A stretch of 64,000 nucleotides of DNA from Limnobacter sp. CACIAM 66H1 (GCF_001601825.1 NZ_LUJK01000006.1:1-64000); one strand, 5' to 3'; shown: positions 1 through 8,988, counted from the first letter of the stretch. Numbers and translations: made by a program. Notes: generated by a model not told the origin, from the letters alone.

Positions 1-171
1 TTGGAGTGTGGCAAACCATCGAAGGAGCATGTACTAAACCTGCTGGGACGCTTGATCGAAGAGCCAGCACCCAAGCCAATTCCAATCCCCAAGGGATTAA
101 GGCTGACACTGGAACCGCAAGCGAATGTGAACCGCTATGACAGTTTGAGGAGAGCCCATGATGCAGCATGA
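1..171 (+). CDS. istA: IS21-family transposase IstA, C-terminal end (partial)
   Basis: Frame 1 is open from the window start to a TGA at 169-171, giving 56 residues that end in [13 protein letters not shown]. It overlaps the istB start by 14 bases, the usual translationally coupled arrangement of istA and istB in IS21 elements. The visible part lies after the DDE catalytic domain, so no catalytic residues can be checked. The assignment rests on its position before istB and on the typical proline-rich tail. Confidence 0.75.
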   Translation: MECGKPSKEHVLNLLGRLIEEPAPKPIPIPKGLRLTLEPQANVNRYDSLRRAHDAA

Positions 172-943
172 AGGGCATGTGAGAATCCTCAAATCCTTGA
201 AACTCTTTGGCATGGCACACGCCATTGAGGAGTTGGGCAATCAAAATTCACCAGCATTTAATCAAGCCTTGCCCATGCTGGACAACTTGATTAAAGCTGA
301 AGTAGCAGAGCGTGAAGTACGTTCGGTGAACTATCAATTGCGGGTGGCCAAGTTCCCCGTATATCGGGACTTGGTGGGCTTTGACTTCAGTCAAAGCCTG
401 GTCAATGAGGCCACAGTCAAACAATTGCACCGCTGCGACTTCATGGAACAAGCCCAGAACGTGGTACTGATTGGTGGACCGGGCACAGGCAAGACTCACC
501 TGGCCACAGCCATTGGCACGCAAGCAGTGATGCACTTGAATCGGCGGGTGCGTTTCTTCTCCACCGTGGATTTGGTCAATGCGTTGGAGCAGGAGAAAGT
601 ATCTGGACGGCAGGGACAAATCGCAAACCGCTTGTTGTACGCCGACTTGGTGATTCTGGATGAGCTGGGCTATTTGCCATTTAGTCAAACCGGCGGAGCA
701 CTGCTGTTTCACCTGCTATCGAAACTGTACGAGAAAACCAGCGTGATACTGACCACCAACTTGAGCTTCTCGGAATGGAGTCGGGTGTTTGGCGATGAAA
801 AGATGACCACAGCGTTGTTGGACCGACTGACCCACCACTGCCACATTCTGGAAACTGGCAACGAAAGTTACCGCTTCAAACACAGTTCAACTCAGAACAA
901 GAAGGAGGAAAAACAAACCCGAAAACTGAAAATCGAGACATAA
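158..943 (+). CDS. istB: IS21-family transposition helper ATPase IstB
   Basis: This 261-aa AAA+ ATPase of the DnaC/IstB family loads and stimulates the IstA transposase during IS21 transposition. The Walker A motif GGPGTGKT is at residues 106-113, and the Walker B stretch [12 protein letters not shown] follows near residue 168. The length is normal for the family (about 250-265 aa). Two ATG codons stand in tandem at 158 and 161 and either could start. The Lys/Glu-rich tail ends 67 bp before the inferred IS end. The gene is intact, so the IS may still be active if istA is complete to the left. Confidence 0.93.
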   Translation: MMQHEGHVRILKSLKLFGMAHAIEELGNQNSPAFNQALPMLDNLIKAEVAEREVRSVNYQLRVAKFPVYRDLVGFDFSQSLVNEATVKQLHRCDFMEQAQNVVLIGGPGTGKTHLATAIGTQAVMHLNRRVRFFSTVDLVNALEQEKVSGRQGQIANRLLYADLVILDELGYLPFSQTGGALLFHLLSKLYEKTSVILTTNLSFSEWSRVFGDEKMTTALLDRLTHHCHILETGNESYRFKHSSTQNKKEEKQTRKLKIET

Positions 944-1011
944 TTCTGACACCAAGGGGTGGGTCAAAATTCAATGCAAATCCCGGGTCAAATTTGGGTG
1001 CAAATCAACAC

Positions 1012-1113
1012 TTTAAAGGGCTACGTAAGGACGGTCGCTATCGTCGTCGCCTAGACTTTTCCCAGGCGCGCGAAATTCTTAACCTTGCTGCACGAAATGC
1101 GGGGGCAATGTGA
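1012..1113 (+). pseudogene. 3' remnant of a gene interrupted by the IS21 element
   Basis: Right after the IS21 end a frame stays open for 33 codons (FKGLRKDGRYRRRLD...LAARNAGAM) to a TGA at 1111-1113. That stop overlaps the GTG start of the next gene by GTGA, a typical coupled junction, so this looks like the true C-terminus of an upstream operon partner whose body was cut off by the IS. The tail is basic and too short to identify. Because the next gene looks like a restriction endonuclease, a DNA methyltransferase is a reasonable guess but is not shown. Confidence 0.45.
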
Positions 1114-1817
1114 TCACTCCTCCTGACTACGAGTTGGCAGAAAAGCAGGCACGCCTGGAGAATGCTGAAAAGTTGCGCGCTAATTTAAACGCGCCAGATG
1201 TTATGCACAAAATCCAGAATTGGGCTGTGCGGTATGGCTTGGAGCCCGAGTTTGTTCGGTTTAAGGTGCTAACCGACGACACCTTTGCGCTGCACTTTGT
1301 TAAAGACCCGGCAAAGCAGTCGATTCATCAGAAAATTGCTGCCACACACATCAAGAATAAGGTGCCGTACGTCGAAGAATTTGACACGCCACCTTCCGGT
1401 GGTGCGAACGCCAAGTATGTCGTCAGGGGATTGGTTGTCGAGGGAAGCACGCTTCACGCAGCCACCAATGATCACGGCAAATCGATCGACTTTTCGTGGT
1501 CATACTCCCAGAGTGGAAAGGTGCTGCGTGCATTTGCGACCCATAAATACACCCGGGACGAAGGCGGGGCGCAGGACAATCAATTTGCTGATGTGAAGCG
1601 CTTTTTGCGCGAAGCCCAAGCTTGCCGTGATCAAAATACGCTCTTCCTTGCAATTTGCGATGGAAGCTATTACCAGCGTCCTTATGACGGAAGGCACTCA
1701 CGGCTTCAGGCTCTTGCCGAAGACTTTCCTGGCCAACGTAATGCTGTGTGCTCGCTAGCAGATCTTCCCACTATCTGGGTGGCAGCAGTCAAGGTATGGC
1801 AGGGGCAGCTTGCGTGA
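1110..1817 (+). CDS. Putative type II restriction endonuclease-like protein
   Basis: This is a 235-aa protein with a GTG start overlapping the upstream stop. I do not recognise a named family. The C-terminal half has features common in type II restriction enzymes: a segment ending in FATHKYTRDEGGAQDNQ (about residues 138-155), then DVKRFLREAQ and a hydrophobic strand LFLAICDGSYYQR (about residues 178-190). Gly-Gly-x-Gln-x-Asn-Gln followed by an Asp-containing helix is often seen just after the PD-(D/E)xK core lysine. A canonical PD...ExK triad is not evident, so the catalytic assignment is inference. If it is a restriction enzyme, its methylase is probably the gene destroyed by the IS21 insertion. 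Confidence 0.5.
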   Translation: MITPPDYELAEKQARLENAEKLRANLNAPDVMHKIQNWAVRYGLEPEFVRFKVLTDDTFALHFVKDPAKQSIHQKIAATHIKNKVPYVEEFDTPPSGGANAKYVVRGLVVEGSTLHAATNDHGKSIDFSWSYSQSGKVLRAFATHKYTRDEGGAQDNQFADVKRFLREAQACRDQNTLFLAICDGSYYQRPYDGRHSRLQALAEDFPGQRNAVCSLADLPTIWVAAVKVWQGQLA

Positions 1818-1914
1818 GGTGGTCCATAACTCGTAGTTCCAGTGCCTGGGTACAATCCTAAAACCGTAAGTCAGAGATCAATGCAGCTGCGATGCCTTGC
1901 TAAGATGATCGACC

Positions 1915-2892
1915 ATGAACCAGAAAAAGCGACATCACTTCGTTCCCAAGGCATACCTCAACTCCTTCAAGGATGTCTCTGGGCGGATTCTTGTTTATCG
2001 AAAAGACAAGGTTGCCGATCCTTTGACTGTTGCCCCGGACGCTACGCAATTTAGGCGGTATTACTACAGCCAGCCTAAGCCAGACGGAGGCGTCGACAAC
2101 AACGCATTGGAAGACCTATTTTCGACACTGGAGAGTGGTTGGCCTCAAGTCGTGGAAAAACTTCATCGGCGCGAGAGTGTGCACGATGACCTAGAGCTGA
2201 TCTTTCAGTTCATAGCGTTGCAGCGGGTTAGAGTTCCCGCCGCTCGAGATCTTGCAGAGGCTGTCTATGCGGCTACGGTAAAGGGGACGATGAATCATCT
2301 GGCTAGAGCTGGCAAACTACCGCCTCCTCTAGCTAAGTACCCAGATCTACTGGATAGGGTTACGGTAGCCATCGATCCCCATCAAAGCATTCATGCTATG
2401 GCGTGGATGATGAAAGGCATGGAGACTCATTTTGGTCGTATCGGGCTTGTTGCGATTCACAATGCGACGGGACTCCCTTTTCTTACCAGCGATAATCCGG
2501 TGGCTTGGTATGACGGTTCCATGGCTTTTGAGCGCCAGGCGCCATACACGATCAAGCCCGACGGACCATTCATCCTTCAGTTTCCTGTCAGTCCGACCCT
2601 CGTGCTGATCGGCAGCCCAGAGCACAAGAAAAGCTTCGATGCCCAAGGGTTGCTGTATGGAGAGGCCCCCGACCAGGGCTGGGTGCATTACGTAAACGCC
2701 CAAACTTGTCGATTTGCCTATGAGGCAGTAATCGCACAACAACCCGGCCAGGAAGCTTTGATTGAACAGTTTGCAAACGTGGCCCCCGTTCACAAGTCCG
2801 TCATGTTGCCAACCGCTACTGGCGAAGCAGTAGTCATGCAACAGGCTTTTGGTCCACGTCCGCAAAAGCCTAAGTGGCAAGGTGGCGACTGA
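1915..2892 (+). CDS. DUF4238 domain-containing protein
   Basis: This 325-aa soluble protein opens with the family signature MNQKKRHHFVPKAYLNSF. It also has the internal FLTSDNPVAWYD stretch (about residues 190-201) followed by an ISP-like region, FPVSPTLVLIG. DUF4238 proteins have no established activity. From memory they are scattered in accessory and mobile regions, which fits this context. It starts about 100 bp after the restriction-like gene and is followed by a strong hairpin, so it is probably the last gene of its transcript. No signal peptide or membrane segment is visible. Confidence 0.8.
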   Translation: MNQKKRHHFVPKAYLNSFKDVSGRILVYRKDKVADPLTVAPDATQFRRYYYSQPKPDGGVDNNALEDLFSTLESGWPQVVEKLHRRESVHDDLELIFQFIALQRVRVPAARDLAEAVYAATVKGTMNHLARAGKLPPPLAKYPDLLDRVTVAIDPHQSIHAMAWMMKGMETHFGRIGLVAIHNATGLPFLTSDNPVAWYDGSMAFERQAPYTIKPDGPFILQFPVSPTLVLIGSPEHKKSFDAQGLLYGEAPDQGWVHYVNAQTCRFAYEAVIAQQPGQEALIEQFANVAPVHKSVMLPTATGEAVVMQQAFGPRPQKPKWQGGD

Positions 2893-2921
2893 CCGTCAAG
2901 TTGCATTGTTAAAAAAACAAG

Positions 2922-2943
2922 ATGCCGCCTTCTAAGGCGGCAT
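2922..2943 (+). terminator. Hairpin terminator after the DUF4238 gene
   Basis: ATGCCGCCTT (2922-2931) pairs perfectly with AAGGCGGCAT (2934-2943). It is preceded by an A-rich run and followed by TTTCTG. The T-tract is short, so it may be a weak or bidirectional terminator. It separates the DUF4238 gene from the restriction-modification operon. Confidence 0.65.
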
Positions 2944-3026
2944 TTCTGCGTCAGAGGCCTGAAGATTCGTGCCCGGGGCCGCAGAATCCTTGTTTACATG
3001 GAAAGTATGTGGCCTTCCTGTAGGAA

Positions 3027-3048
3027 ATGTACTACATTTGCAGTACAT
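3027..3048. promoter_or_regulatory. Inverted repeat, candidate operator of the RHH regulator
   Basis: ATGTACT (3027-3033) is repeated in inverse as AGTACAT (3042-3048), 19 bp before the RHH start codon. RHH repressors commonly bind such short palindromes in their own promoters. The site is therefore a candidate autoregulatory operator controlling the downstream restriction-modification operon. The binding role is inference. Confidence 0.45.
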
Positions 3049-3066
3049 GGAATTGAGGACTCACTG

Positions 3067-3261
3067 ATGAAACGGTTAAAGGATGAAACCTTGTCGATTA
3101 GGACGTCGAGCGACATCAAGCGTCTCTTGCGTGCCGCGGCGGACAGGGAGCACCGGTCAATCGCATCGATGATCGAGGTCTTGGTCCTTGCCTACGCGGA
3201 GACGCATGGGCTCACGGTGACGGAAGACCCGAGGGAACATAATCAGAAAGACAAAAGTTGA
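3067..3261 (+). CDS. Small ribbon-helix-helix (RHH) regulator-like protein
   Basis: This 64-aa protein has the layout of a MetJ/Arc-type RHH domain: a short beta strand (TLSIRTS, residues 7-13), helix one (DIKRLLRAAADRE) and helix two (IASMIEVLVLAYAETHG). I chose ATG 3067 because GAGGA lies 8-10 bases upstream, whereas a longer start at 2998 would overlap the palindrome and lacks a ribosome site. The stop is 8 bp before mod, so the two are co-transcribed. Likely role: transcriptional control of the RM operon through the palindrome at 3027-3048. It could also be an antitoxin-like protein, but no small toxin gene follows. Confidence 0.65.
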   Translation: MKRLKDETLSIRTSSDIKRLLRAAADREHRSIASMIEVLVLAYAETHGLTVTEDPREHNQKDKS

Positions 3262-3269
3262 GATATTGA

Positions 3270-5027
3270 ATGCCAACATTGAACTGGATTGGGAAAGAGG
3301 CTGTTGAAACTCATCACAAGGAGGTGCCATTCCGTTTGTTGGAATCAGTACCTGACCTGTCGTGTGGTGATGCGGAAAGCGGAAATTTGATTGTCCAAGG
3401 AGACAATCTCCATGCATTGAAAGCGCTGCTGCCTCGGTATGCAGGGCAGGTCAAATGCATCTACATTGACCCGCCCTACAACACGGGGAATGAGGGTTGG
3501 GTCTACAACGACAATGTGAACAGCCCTGAGATAAGGAAATGGCTTGGAGAGGTTGTAGGCAAAGAAGGGGAAACCTTAGATCGTCATGATCGGTGGTTGT
3601 GCATGATGTATCCCCGCCTGGTGCTTCTTAAGCAGTTTCTGCGGGAAGACGGCGCAATTTTCGTTTCTATTGATGATAACGAGCTTGGAAACCTGCAAGC
3701 TCTCATGCGTGAGATATTTGGGACAGGCAACGAGGTCGCTACCATCGTTTGGGAAAAAGGTAAGAAGGGCGACTCAAAGCTTGTATCTGTGACCCATGAA
3801 TACATTGTGGCTTTCGCTCGAAACAAGTCTTTACTGAAAGCTCGCAAAGTCAAATGGAGGCGTAAGAAGCCTGGTGTTGAAGAGGTTTTAGAGTTTTATG
3901 ATGACCTTCGAAAGAAGCATGGCGATGACCACACCATTATCCGTAAGGAGATGATGGCTTGGTATCGCGCGATGCCAAAAACGGATCCTAGGAAGGCGCA
4001 TAAACACTACAACTGGTCCGACAAGCGTGGCCTCTACTTCGCGGCTGATTTCGCTGGGCCAGATGACGGTCGGGAAAATAGACCTAGATACCCCATACTG
4101 CATCCGACTACCCAGCAGCCGTGCGCAATGCCTTCAACTGGGTGGCGCTGGGAGGAAGACACCACAAAGGCGGCTCTAGCCGACGATCCCCCACGAATTC
4201 ATTTCGGTAAGGACCATACGACTATTCCTAATCGAAAGAGCTACCTCTTCGAGATCGACGAGGAGCCAATGATGAGCGTTTTCTATAAGGATGGAAGGGC
4301 TGCGACTCTGGAAGTGGAGTCCTTATTAGGCGCAGGGGCTTTTCCATTTCCAAAGGACTCAGAGGTAATTGCTGATTTGGTTGGGATGGTTACCGAGCCT
4401 GGCGACATCGTCTTGGATAGCTTTGGCGGTTCTGGAACGACGGCGCACGCGGTGCTCCGCAAGAACCAACATTTGAAAAAGCCACTAAATTTCATTTTGG
4501 TTGAGATCGACAGTAACACGGCAGAAACCAAAACAAGGACGCGGATCAAAAAGGCAATTGAGGGGTATACCCCTCTGGTTGGAAAGAAGAAGACGCCGGT
4601 TCCTGGCCTGGGTGGAGGCTTTCAGTATTTCCGCCTATCGGAGGAGCCCTTATTCCAAGCTGATGGAAAAATACGCTCAACCGTATCCTACGACCAGCTA
4701 GCGGAATTTGTATGGTTTATGGAGACCGGAGTTGGACTTGCGGAATCTGCGCTGATCAATGCACAACATCGCACCCCCTACCTTGGCACGCACAAGGGGC
4801 GGGCTATCTTCTTGCTCTATAACGGTATCCTGAAGGATAGCTCGAAGGACGGGGGCAATGTCCTTAATGGCCGGTCATTGGCTTATCTAAATGAGGTGCT
4901 TTCTGGGTTTGATGGACCAAAAGTTGTCTATGGAGCCCGTACTCGCTTCGACAAATCAAAGCTGGCAAAACTTGGCATAACCTTCCACCAGCTCCCCTAT
5001 GAATTGGCGGTTAAAACATGGTTCTAA
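3270..5027 (+). CDS. mod: Type III restriction-modification system, modification subunit (N6-adenine methyltransferase)
   Basis: This 585-aa DNA methyltransferase transfers a methyl group from S-adenosylmethionine to adenine N6 and supplies target recognition for the Mod-Res complex. The catalytic motif DPPYNTG is at residues 67-73. The SAM-binding motif FGGSGTT comes later (about residues 385-391) and is followed by NFILVEID. Catalytic motif before SAM motif is the beta-class order typical of type III Mod proteins. The region between the motifs (about 130-370) should carry the target recognition domain. The 3' end overlaps res by 10 bp, so the subunits are translationally coupled. I saw no simple-sequence tract that would suggest phase variation. 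Confidence 0.93.
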   Translation: MPTLNWIGKEAVETHHKEVPFRLLESVPDLSCGDAESGNLIVQGDNLHALKALLPRYAGQVKCIYIDPPYNTGNEGWVYNDNVNSPEIRKWLGEVVGKEGETLDRHDRWLCMMYPRLVLLKQFLREDGAIFVSIDDNELGNLQALMREIFGTGNEVATIVWEKGKKGDSKLVSVTHEYIVAFARNKSLLKARKVKWRRKKPGVEEVLEFYDDLRKKHGDDHTIIRKEMMAWYRAMPKTDPRKAHKHYNWSDKRGLYFAADFAGPDDGRENRPRYPILHPTTQQPCAMPSTGWRWEEDTTKAALADDPPRIHFGKDHTTIPNRKSYLFEIDEEPMMSVFYKDGRAATLEVESLLGAGAFPFPKDSEVIADLVGMVTEPGDIVLDSFGGSGTTAHAVLRKNQHLKKPLNFILVEIDSNTAETKTRTRIKKAIEGYTPLVGKKKTPVPGLGGGFQYFRLSEEPLFQADGKIRSTVSYDQLAEFVWFMETGVGLAESALINAQHRTPYLGTHKGRAIFLLYNGILKDSSKDGGNVLNGRSLAYLNEVLSGFDGPKVVYGARTRFDKSKLAKLGITFHQLPYELAVKTWF

Positions 5028-7645
5028 ATAATAGCCTCAAGGATTATCAAGAGAAGCTCCTAGATGCCTTATCAGGTTTTTTGGCTCGCACTCGGGAGCT
5101 CAAGAGTCCTGCGTCTGCATTCGCTGAGAGTACTGCTGCGTTTTTCGGCCATGCGTTGCAATACCATCCACTTCCCGGGGTGGATGACGTGCCTTACGTA
5201 TGTTTGCGCGTGCCCACAGGCGGGGGTAAGACTCGCATTGCAGGCCAGTCGATCAAACGCGTCAACGAATCGTTCTTAGCCACCGATCACTCGGTGATAC
5301 TTTGGCTTGTGCCGTCAGACCCAATTCGTGAGCAAACGCTGTACGCCCTAAAAACCAAGGGGGAGCTGCTGCATGAGGACATGCGGGAGCTTTTTGGCTC
5401 AGTTCACGTCCTTGACATTGACGAGGCGCTGTACGTCCAGCCAGCGACCCTGAATACCGGCAACACCATCATCGTTGCGACAATGCAGAGCTTCAAGCGC
5501 GACACGGCTGATGGGCTTCGGGTATACCGGCAGAACGGAGCGTTGATGCCTCATTTTGAGGGTGCCTCCAGTGCGCAAAAAGGAGACTGCTCACTCCTTG
5601 ATGTGATTCGACTACGGCGTCCTTACATCATCGTGGACGAGGCCCATAACCAGGGAACACCGCTTGCGGTCGATACCCTGATTCGACTGAATCCCTCATG
5701 CATCCTTGAGCTCACCGCAACCCCAGACCGCGCAAGCCAGCCATCCAACGTTTTGCGCAGCGTTTCCGCCGCAACCCTTCAAGCCGAGAATATGCTGAAG
5801 TTGCCGTTGGAGCTGGCAATCCATCCGGAATGGCGTGTCTCCTTGACTGAGGCGATCGCTCGCTTGCGACAGCTTGAGAAGGAAGCAGCGGAAGAACAAC
5901 AGCTCACTGGCGAAGTCATCAGCCCAGTAGTGATGTTGATCCAGGCCGAGCGCAAAGTTCAAGATCGGGAAACCTTCACGCCAGATCGGGTGCGTCAGCA
6001 CCTTATAGACGATTTCAACATTCCGGCTGACTCGATTGCCATTGCGACCGGCGCTTTGGATGAGCTGAGCGGCAAAAAGCTTGGCGACCCAGATTATCCG
6101 CAGTTCATCATCACGGTAGACAAGCTGCGTGAAGGGTGGGATTGCCCCTACGCCTACGTCCTGTTCTCGTTCCGAAATACGACATCGGCCACCGCGGTCG
6201 AGCAAGTGCTGGGACGCGTTCTGCGGATGCCGCACGTGTCCAGGAAGCAGCAAGAGGCACTGAATCGAAGCTATGCCTACGTAGTTTCGAACGAACTTGC
6301 TGCTACCGTTCAGAACCTCAAGGATGGTCTCGTGCAGAGCGGGTTCGAGAGGCTCGAAACCAAAGATTTGATTCGCACCCAGGATGAGGATGATGGGGAG
6401 CTTGGTGGCCTGTTTGCTAACGAGCTCGACCTCACTATTCCCTTACCGGAGGTCGGCGATACGGTTGCGATGCCCGACGAGGACGCGATTGCGGCATTGC
6501 CGAAATCAGTGCGAGACAAGATGGAGCTATCCCCGGAAGCTGGCACATTGACGGTGAAAGGATCGGTGACGGCCGCCCAGCTCAAGCAAATTGCGGAAAC
6601 CTTCAAGCAGCCTGACGTGGCCAAATCAGTTCGGGAGCAATTGGATACTCAGATGGCTGTGAGAGCGGCGCCGCCTGCTCGCCAGAAGACGCCTGCGGAA
6701 CTTGGTCAGTCTGCCTCTGTACCCCTTCTGACGTTCAACCAGCTAGGTTTCTTTGACGTTTTCGATGAGACGCCGCTTCTTGACGCGGACTGGGAGATTG
6801 ACGAGTTCGACTGCAAACTGACCGAAGCCGAGTTTGCTCATGACGTAGAGGCGATGCGCCGCGCGTCCTTGAGCATTTCCCAGCTTGAGAGGATTGAGTG
6901 CGACGTCTATGACCGGTTGGATAGCCAGTTCGCGCTGTTCGGGCATGAACAAGGCTGGGAGGCTACCGATCTGGTGCATTGGCTGGATCGGAACATCTAT
7001 TTCCCCTATGCAGATGGCCCTCAGAAAGCGGCCTGGCTGAATGCAGCGGTGGCCTACTTGATGGAGTCGCGCAGCTTCACATTGGACGAACTGGCGTACC
7101 GCAAATTCCGGCTCAGAGGTGCATTGGAGCGCAAACTGGTCGCCGGGCTGAAGCTCGCCAAACAGAGGGTCTTTGAGGATTTGCTGGGAGACGATAGCCG
7201 GTTCGAGATCCGAGATGAGCACGCAGTGGTGTTCGAGCAGGGCCGGTACGCCTACGACATTCCTTACGCCGGATTTATTCCCTTGAAGCGCCATTTCTTC
7301 CCGGTCATCGGGAATCTAAAGGCCAAGGGCGAAGAGTTTGAGTGTGCCGAGTTCATCGCCAACCAACTTGCAGATGTCGAATGGTGGGTACGGAACGTCG
7401 AGAAGAAGCCAACTTCCTTCTGGTTGCAGACCGCGTCGGACAAGTTCTATCCAGACTTCGTTGTGAAAATGAAGTCTGGGGTATTCCTCGCTGTTGAGTA
7501 CAAGGGCGACCATATTGCGGACGGCTCCGATAGCAAGGAGAAAAAGCGGATCGGGGAGCTTTGGGCAAGGCGCAGTGGAGGTCGTTGCCGTTTTGCTTGG
7601 GTAGAGAATAAGAACTGGCAGGCGATTAAAGACGCTTTGTCTTGA
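5018..7645 (+). CDS. res: Type III restriction-modification system, restriction subunit (helicase-nuclease)
   Basis: This 875-aa superfamily-2 ATPase with a C-terminal nuclease cleaves unmodified DNA after ATP-driven communication between sites. Walker A PTGGGKT is at residues 66-72. A DEAH box (VDEAHNQGT) lies near 207-210, motif III-like ELTATPDR near 231, and the second RecA domain ends with VEQVLGRVLRMP. The nuclease motif is near the C-terminus: a PD (about residue 811) followed after a strand by VEYKGDH, i.e. PD-x14-ExK. All parts look intact, so restriction is probably functional. It lies directly after mod, overlapping by 10 bp, and 17 bp before the SH3b gene. Confidence 0.93.
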   Translation: MVLNNSLKDYQEKLLDALSGFLARTRELKSPASAFAESTAAFFGHALQYHPLPGVDDVPYVCLRVPTGGGKTRIAGQSIKRVNESFLATDHSVILWLVPSDPIREQTLYALKTKGELLHEDMRELFGSVHVLDIDEALYVQPATLNTGNTIIVATMQSFKRDTADGLRVYRQNGALMPHFEGASSAQKGDCSLLDVIRLRRPYIIVDEAHNQGTPLAVDTLIRLNPSCILELTATPDRASQPSNVLRSVSAATLQAENMLKLPLELAIHPEWRVSLTEAIARLRQLEKEAAEEQQLTGEVISPVVMLIQAERKVQDRETFTPDRVRQHLIDDFNIPADSIAIATGALDELSGKKLGDPDYPQFIITVDKLREGWDCPYAYVLFSFRNTTSATAVEQVLGRVLRMPHVSRKQQEALNRSYAYVVSNELAATVQNLKDGLVQSGFERLETKDLIRTQDEDDGELGGLFANELDLTIPLPEVGDTVAMPDEDAIAALPKSVRDKMELSPEAGTLTVKGSVTAAQLKQIAETFKQPDVAKSVREQLDTQMAVRAAPPARQKTPAELGQSASVPLLTFNQLGFFDVFDETPLLDADWEIDEFDCKLTEAEFAHDVEAMRRASLSISQLERIECDVYDRLDSQFALFGHEQGWEATDLVHWLDRNIYFPYADGPQKAAWLNAAVAYLMESRSFTLDELAYRKFRLRGALERKLVAGLKLAKQRVFEDLLGDDSRFEIRDEHAVVFEQGRYAYDIPYAGFIPLKRHFFPVIGNLKAKGEEFECAEFIANQLADVEWWVRNVEKKPTSFWLQTASDKFYPDFVVKMKSGVFLAVEYKGDHIADGSDSKEKKRIGELWARRSGGRCRFAWVENKNWQAIKDALS

Positions 7646-7661
7646 GCTGGGTGCTTAAACT

Positions 7662-8903
7662 GTGACGCTTGATATCGGAAAATTAGCTGCTATTGGATCT
7701 GTAGGGAGCGTGGCTCGAGAGTTGGCTCGCATGGAAGAAGATCGTGCGAGTTGGCGTAACTCTCTGGCCCAGGCCAATTCGATCTCCAAGCAATGGCAGG
7801 AGCTATCGAAGGTTGGCTCAGTGTATGCGCAGCTAGTCAAAGATCTTCAGAGCCCAGCGATGGCTCTGGCTTCCCAGTACAAGGCTCTCTTAGGGGAAGA
7901 CACAGCCGCTATGCAAACTATTCGACAGTGGCAGGCGGCGCAACAAGAGCAACAAGCGAGTATTCGCAAAATGCTCGAACCCTTGGCCGACATCCGTAAG
8001 AGCTTGATAGCTGCTGAGTCAACTCACCGGATGGCCAAGGAGTTTGCAGGGCTTGGGGCCATAACTGAGCAATTCAGGAGTTTGCTAGATCAGACATCCG
8101 CCCTGGGTTCAGTGGCTAAGATGGGGGCTTTGCAGCTTGATGCTTCTCATAGCCATGCCAGGGAGATATTCGAGCGCGCCGCTATTGGTTCCAGCCTACA
8201 GAGCTATCTGAAAGAATTCGAGCAGGTCAATAAGCAGTGGAAAGTGCCCAATGAGGTGCTGGGGCTGATGGGCTCGCTCAAAGAGCTTCAAGACCAAATT
8301 GGCAAGGTGACTCTGCCCGCCATCGATTGGAGTTCAGCCGGGGCGCTCGCACAGCTTCTGGGCAAGGAAGGGCTGGAAGGACAACTTGCACATCTAGGAA
8401 TTGACCCCGATGGCACGTTGCATGAAGCGGGGGAACTCCCGGAAAAAGGGCTCCTCAGTCGGAAGCAGTCTGACGCGCTGGCTATATTGAGTCTGCTCTT
8501 GACCTTCCTAATTTTTATTTATCAAGAGTCATCCAGTCAGCAGGATAAAAGGAAGACTGAGGAATTTCAGACCCAAACCTCTCAAATCCTGGAGATTCAA
8601 GCTAATCAGATCCGTAGTCTCACGGTCCTTCTTGAGCGGGCGCTAGTCGCCGCTGCTCAGGCGCATGATGAGCGATTTGTTGTTAGGGAGAGAACCGCTA
8701 CGGTGCGCTCAAAGCCCGAGCACGGCGCTGCGGTGGAAGGTAAGCTTCTACCTAATGAAGTCGTGAAGGCGCTGGATAAAAAGGGAAAGTGGATTGAGGT
8801 TGAGTACTACCACTGGCTGCACGAGGAATATAGAACGGGTTGGGTTTTAAAGAAGTACCTGGAGCGCGTACCGGCGAACTATTCTCAGGCGAGAACACCA
8901 TAG
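7662..8903 (+). CDS. Unknown protein with coiled-coil region, one membrane segment and C-terminal SH3b domain
   Basis: This 413-aa protein has a GTG start 17 bp after res; GTG 7710 or ATG 7731 are alternatives. The first 260 residues are Gln/Glu/Leu-rich and predicted helical, probably coiled coil. A single membrane segment follows (ILSLLLTFLIFIYQ, about residues 275-290). A charged linker leads to a bacterial SH3 domain (VRERTATVRSKPEHG ... GKWIEVEYY ... TGWVLKKYLERV, about residues 343-405). SH3b domains usually bind peptides or cell-wall material. Its tight spacing and shared direction suggest it belongs to the RM operon, perhaps as a membrane-anchored accessory. I know of no described role for such a protein with type III RM. 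Confidence 0.6.
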   Translation: MTLDIGKLAAIGSVGSVARELARMEEDRASWRNSLAQANSISKQWQELSKVGSVYAQLVKDLQSPAMALASQYKALLGEDTAAMQTIRQWQAAQQEQQASIRKMLEPLADIRKSLIAAESTHRMAKEFAGLGAITEQFRSLLDQTSALGSVAKMGALQLDASHSHAREIFERAAIGSSLQSYLKEFEQVNKQWKVPNEVLGLMGSLKELQDQIGKVTLPAIDWSSAGALAQLLGKEGLEGQLAHLGIDPDGTLHEAGELPEKGLLSRKQSDALAILSLLLTFLIFIYQESSSQQDKRKTEEFQTQTSQILEIQANQIRSLTVLLERALVAAAQAHDERFVVRERTATVRSKPEHGAAVEGKLLPNEVVKALDKKGKWIEVEYYHWLHEEYRTGWVLKKYLERVPANYSQARTP

Positions 8904-8988
8904 GGTGCATCCGAGCGTTTGCCGAGTGTGTGCATTTGCGTAGACCAATTCACAGTGGGTGAGCGCGTCGGCTAGAAAAGGAAACAAG

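Larger units (their letters stand above)
1..1010 (+). mobile_element. IS21-family insertion sequence, right part
   Basis: The end of istA and a complete istB are followed by about 65 bp of non-coding sequence. That stretch holds two related blocks, gggtcaaaattcaatgcaaat and gggtcaaatttgggtgcaaat, written here as pieces of at most 20 bases each: gggtcaaaattcaatgcaaa and gggtcaaatttgggtgcaaa. Repeated blocks at the termini and a final ...CA are usual for IS21 elements. I place the outer end at the CA of caaatcaaca (1001-1010). A short coding remnant of another gene starts directly after it. The left half of the IS lies outside the window. It appears to be nested in the larger transposon. Confidence 0.7.

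Noticed and set aside
3270-5027. Phase-variable simple repeat in mod
   Set aside because: Type III mod genes often carry such tracts, but no homopolymer or tetranucleotide run of useful length was seen in this gene or its leader.
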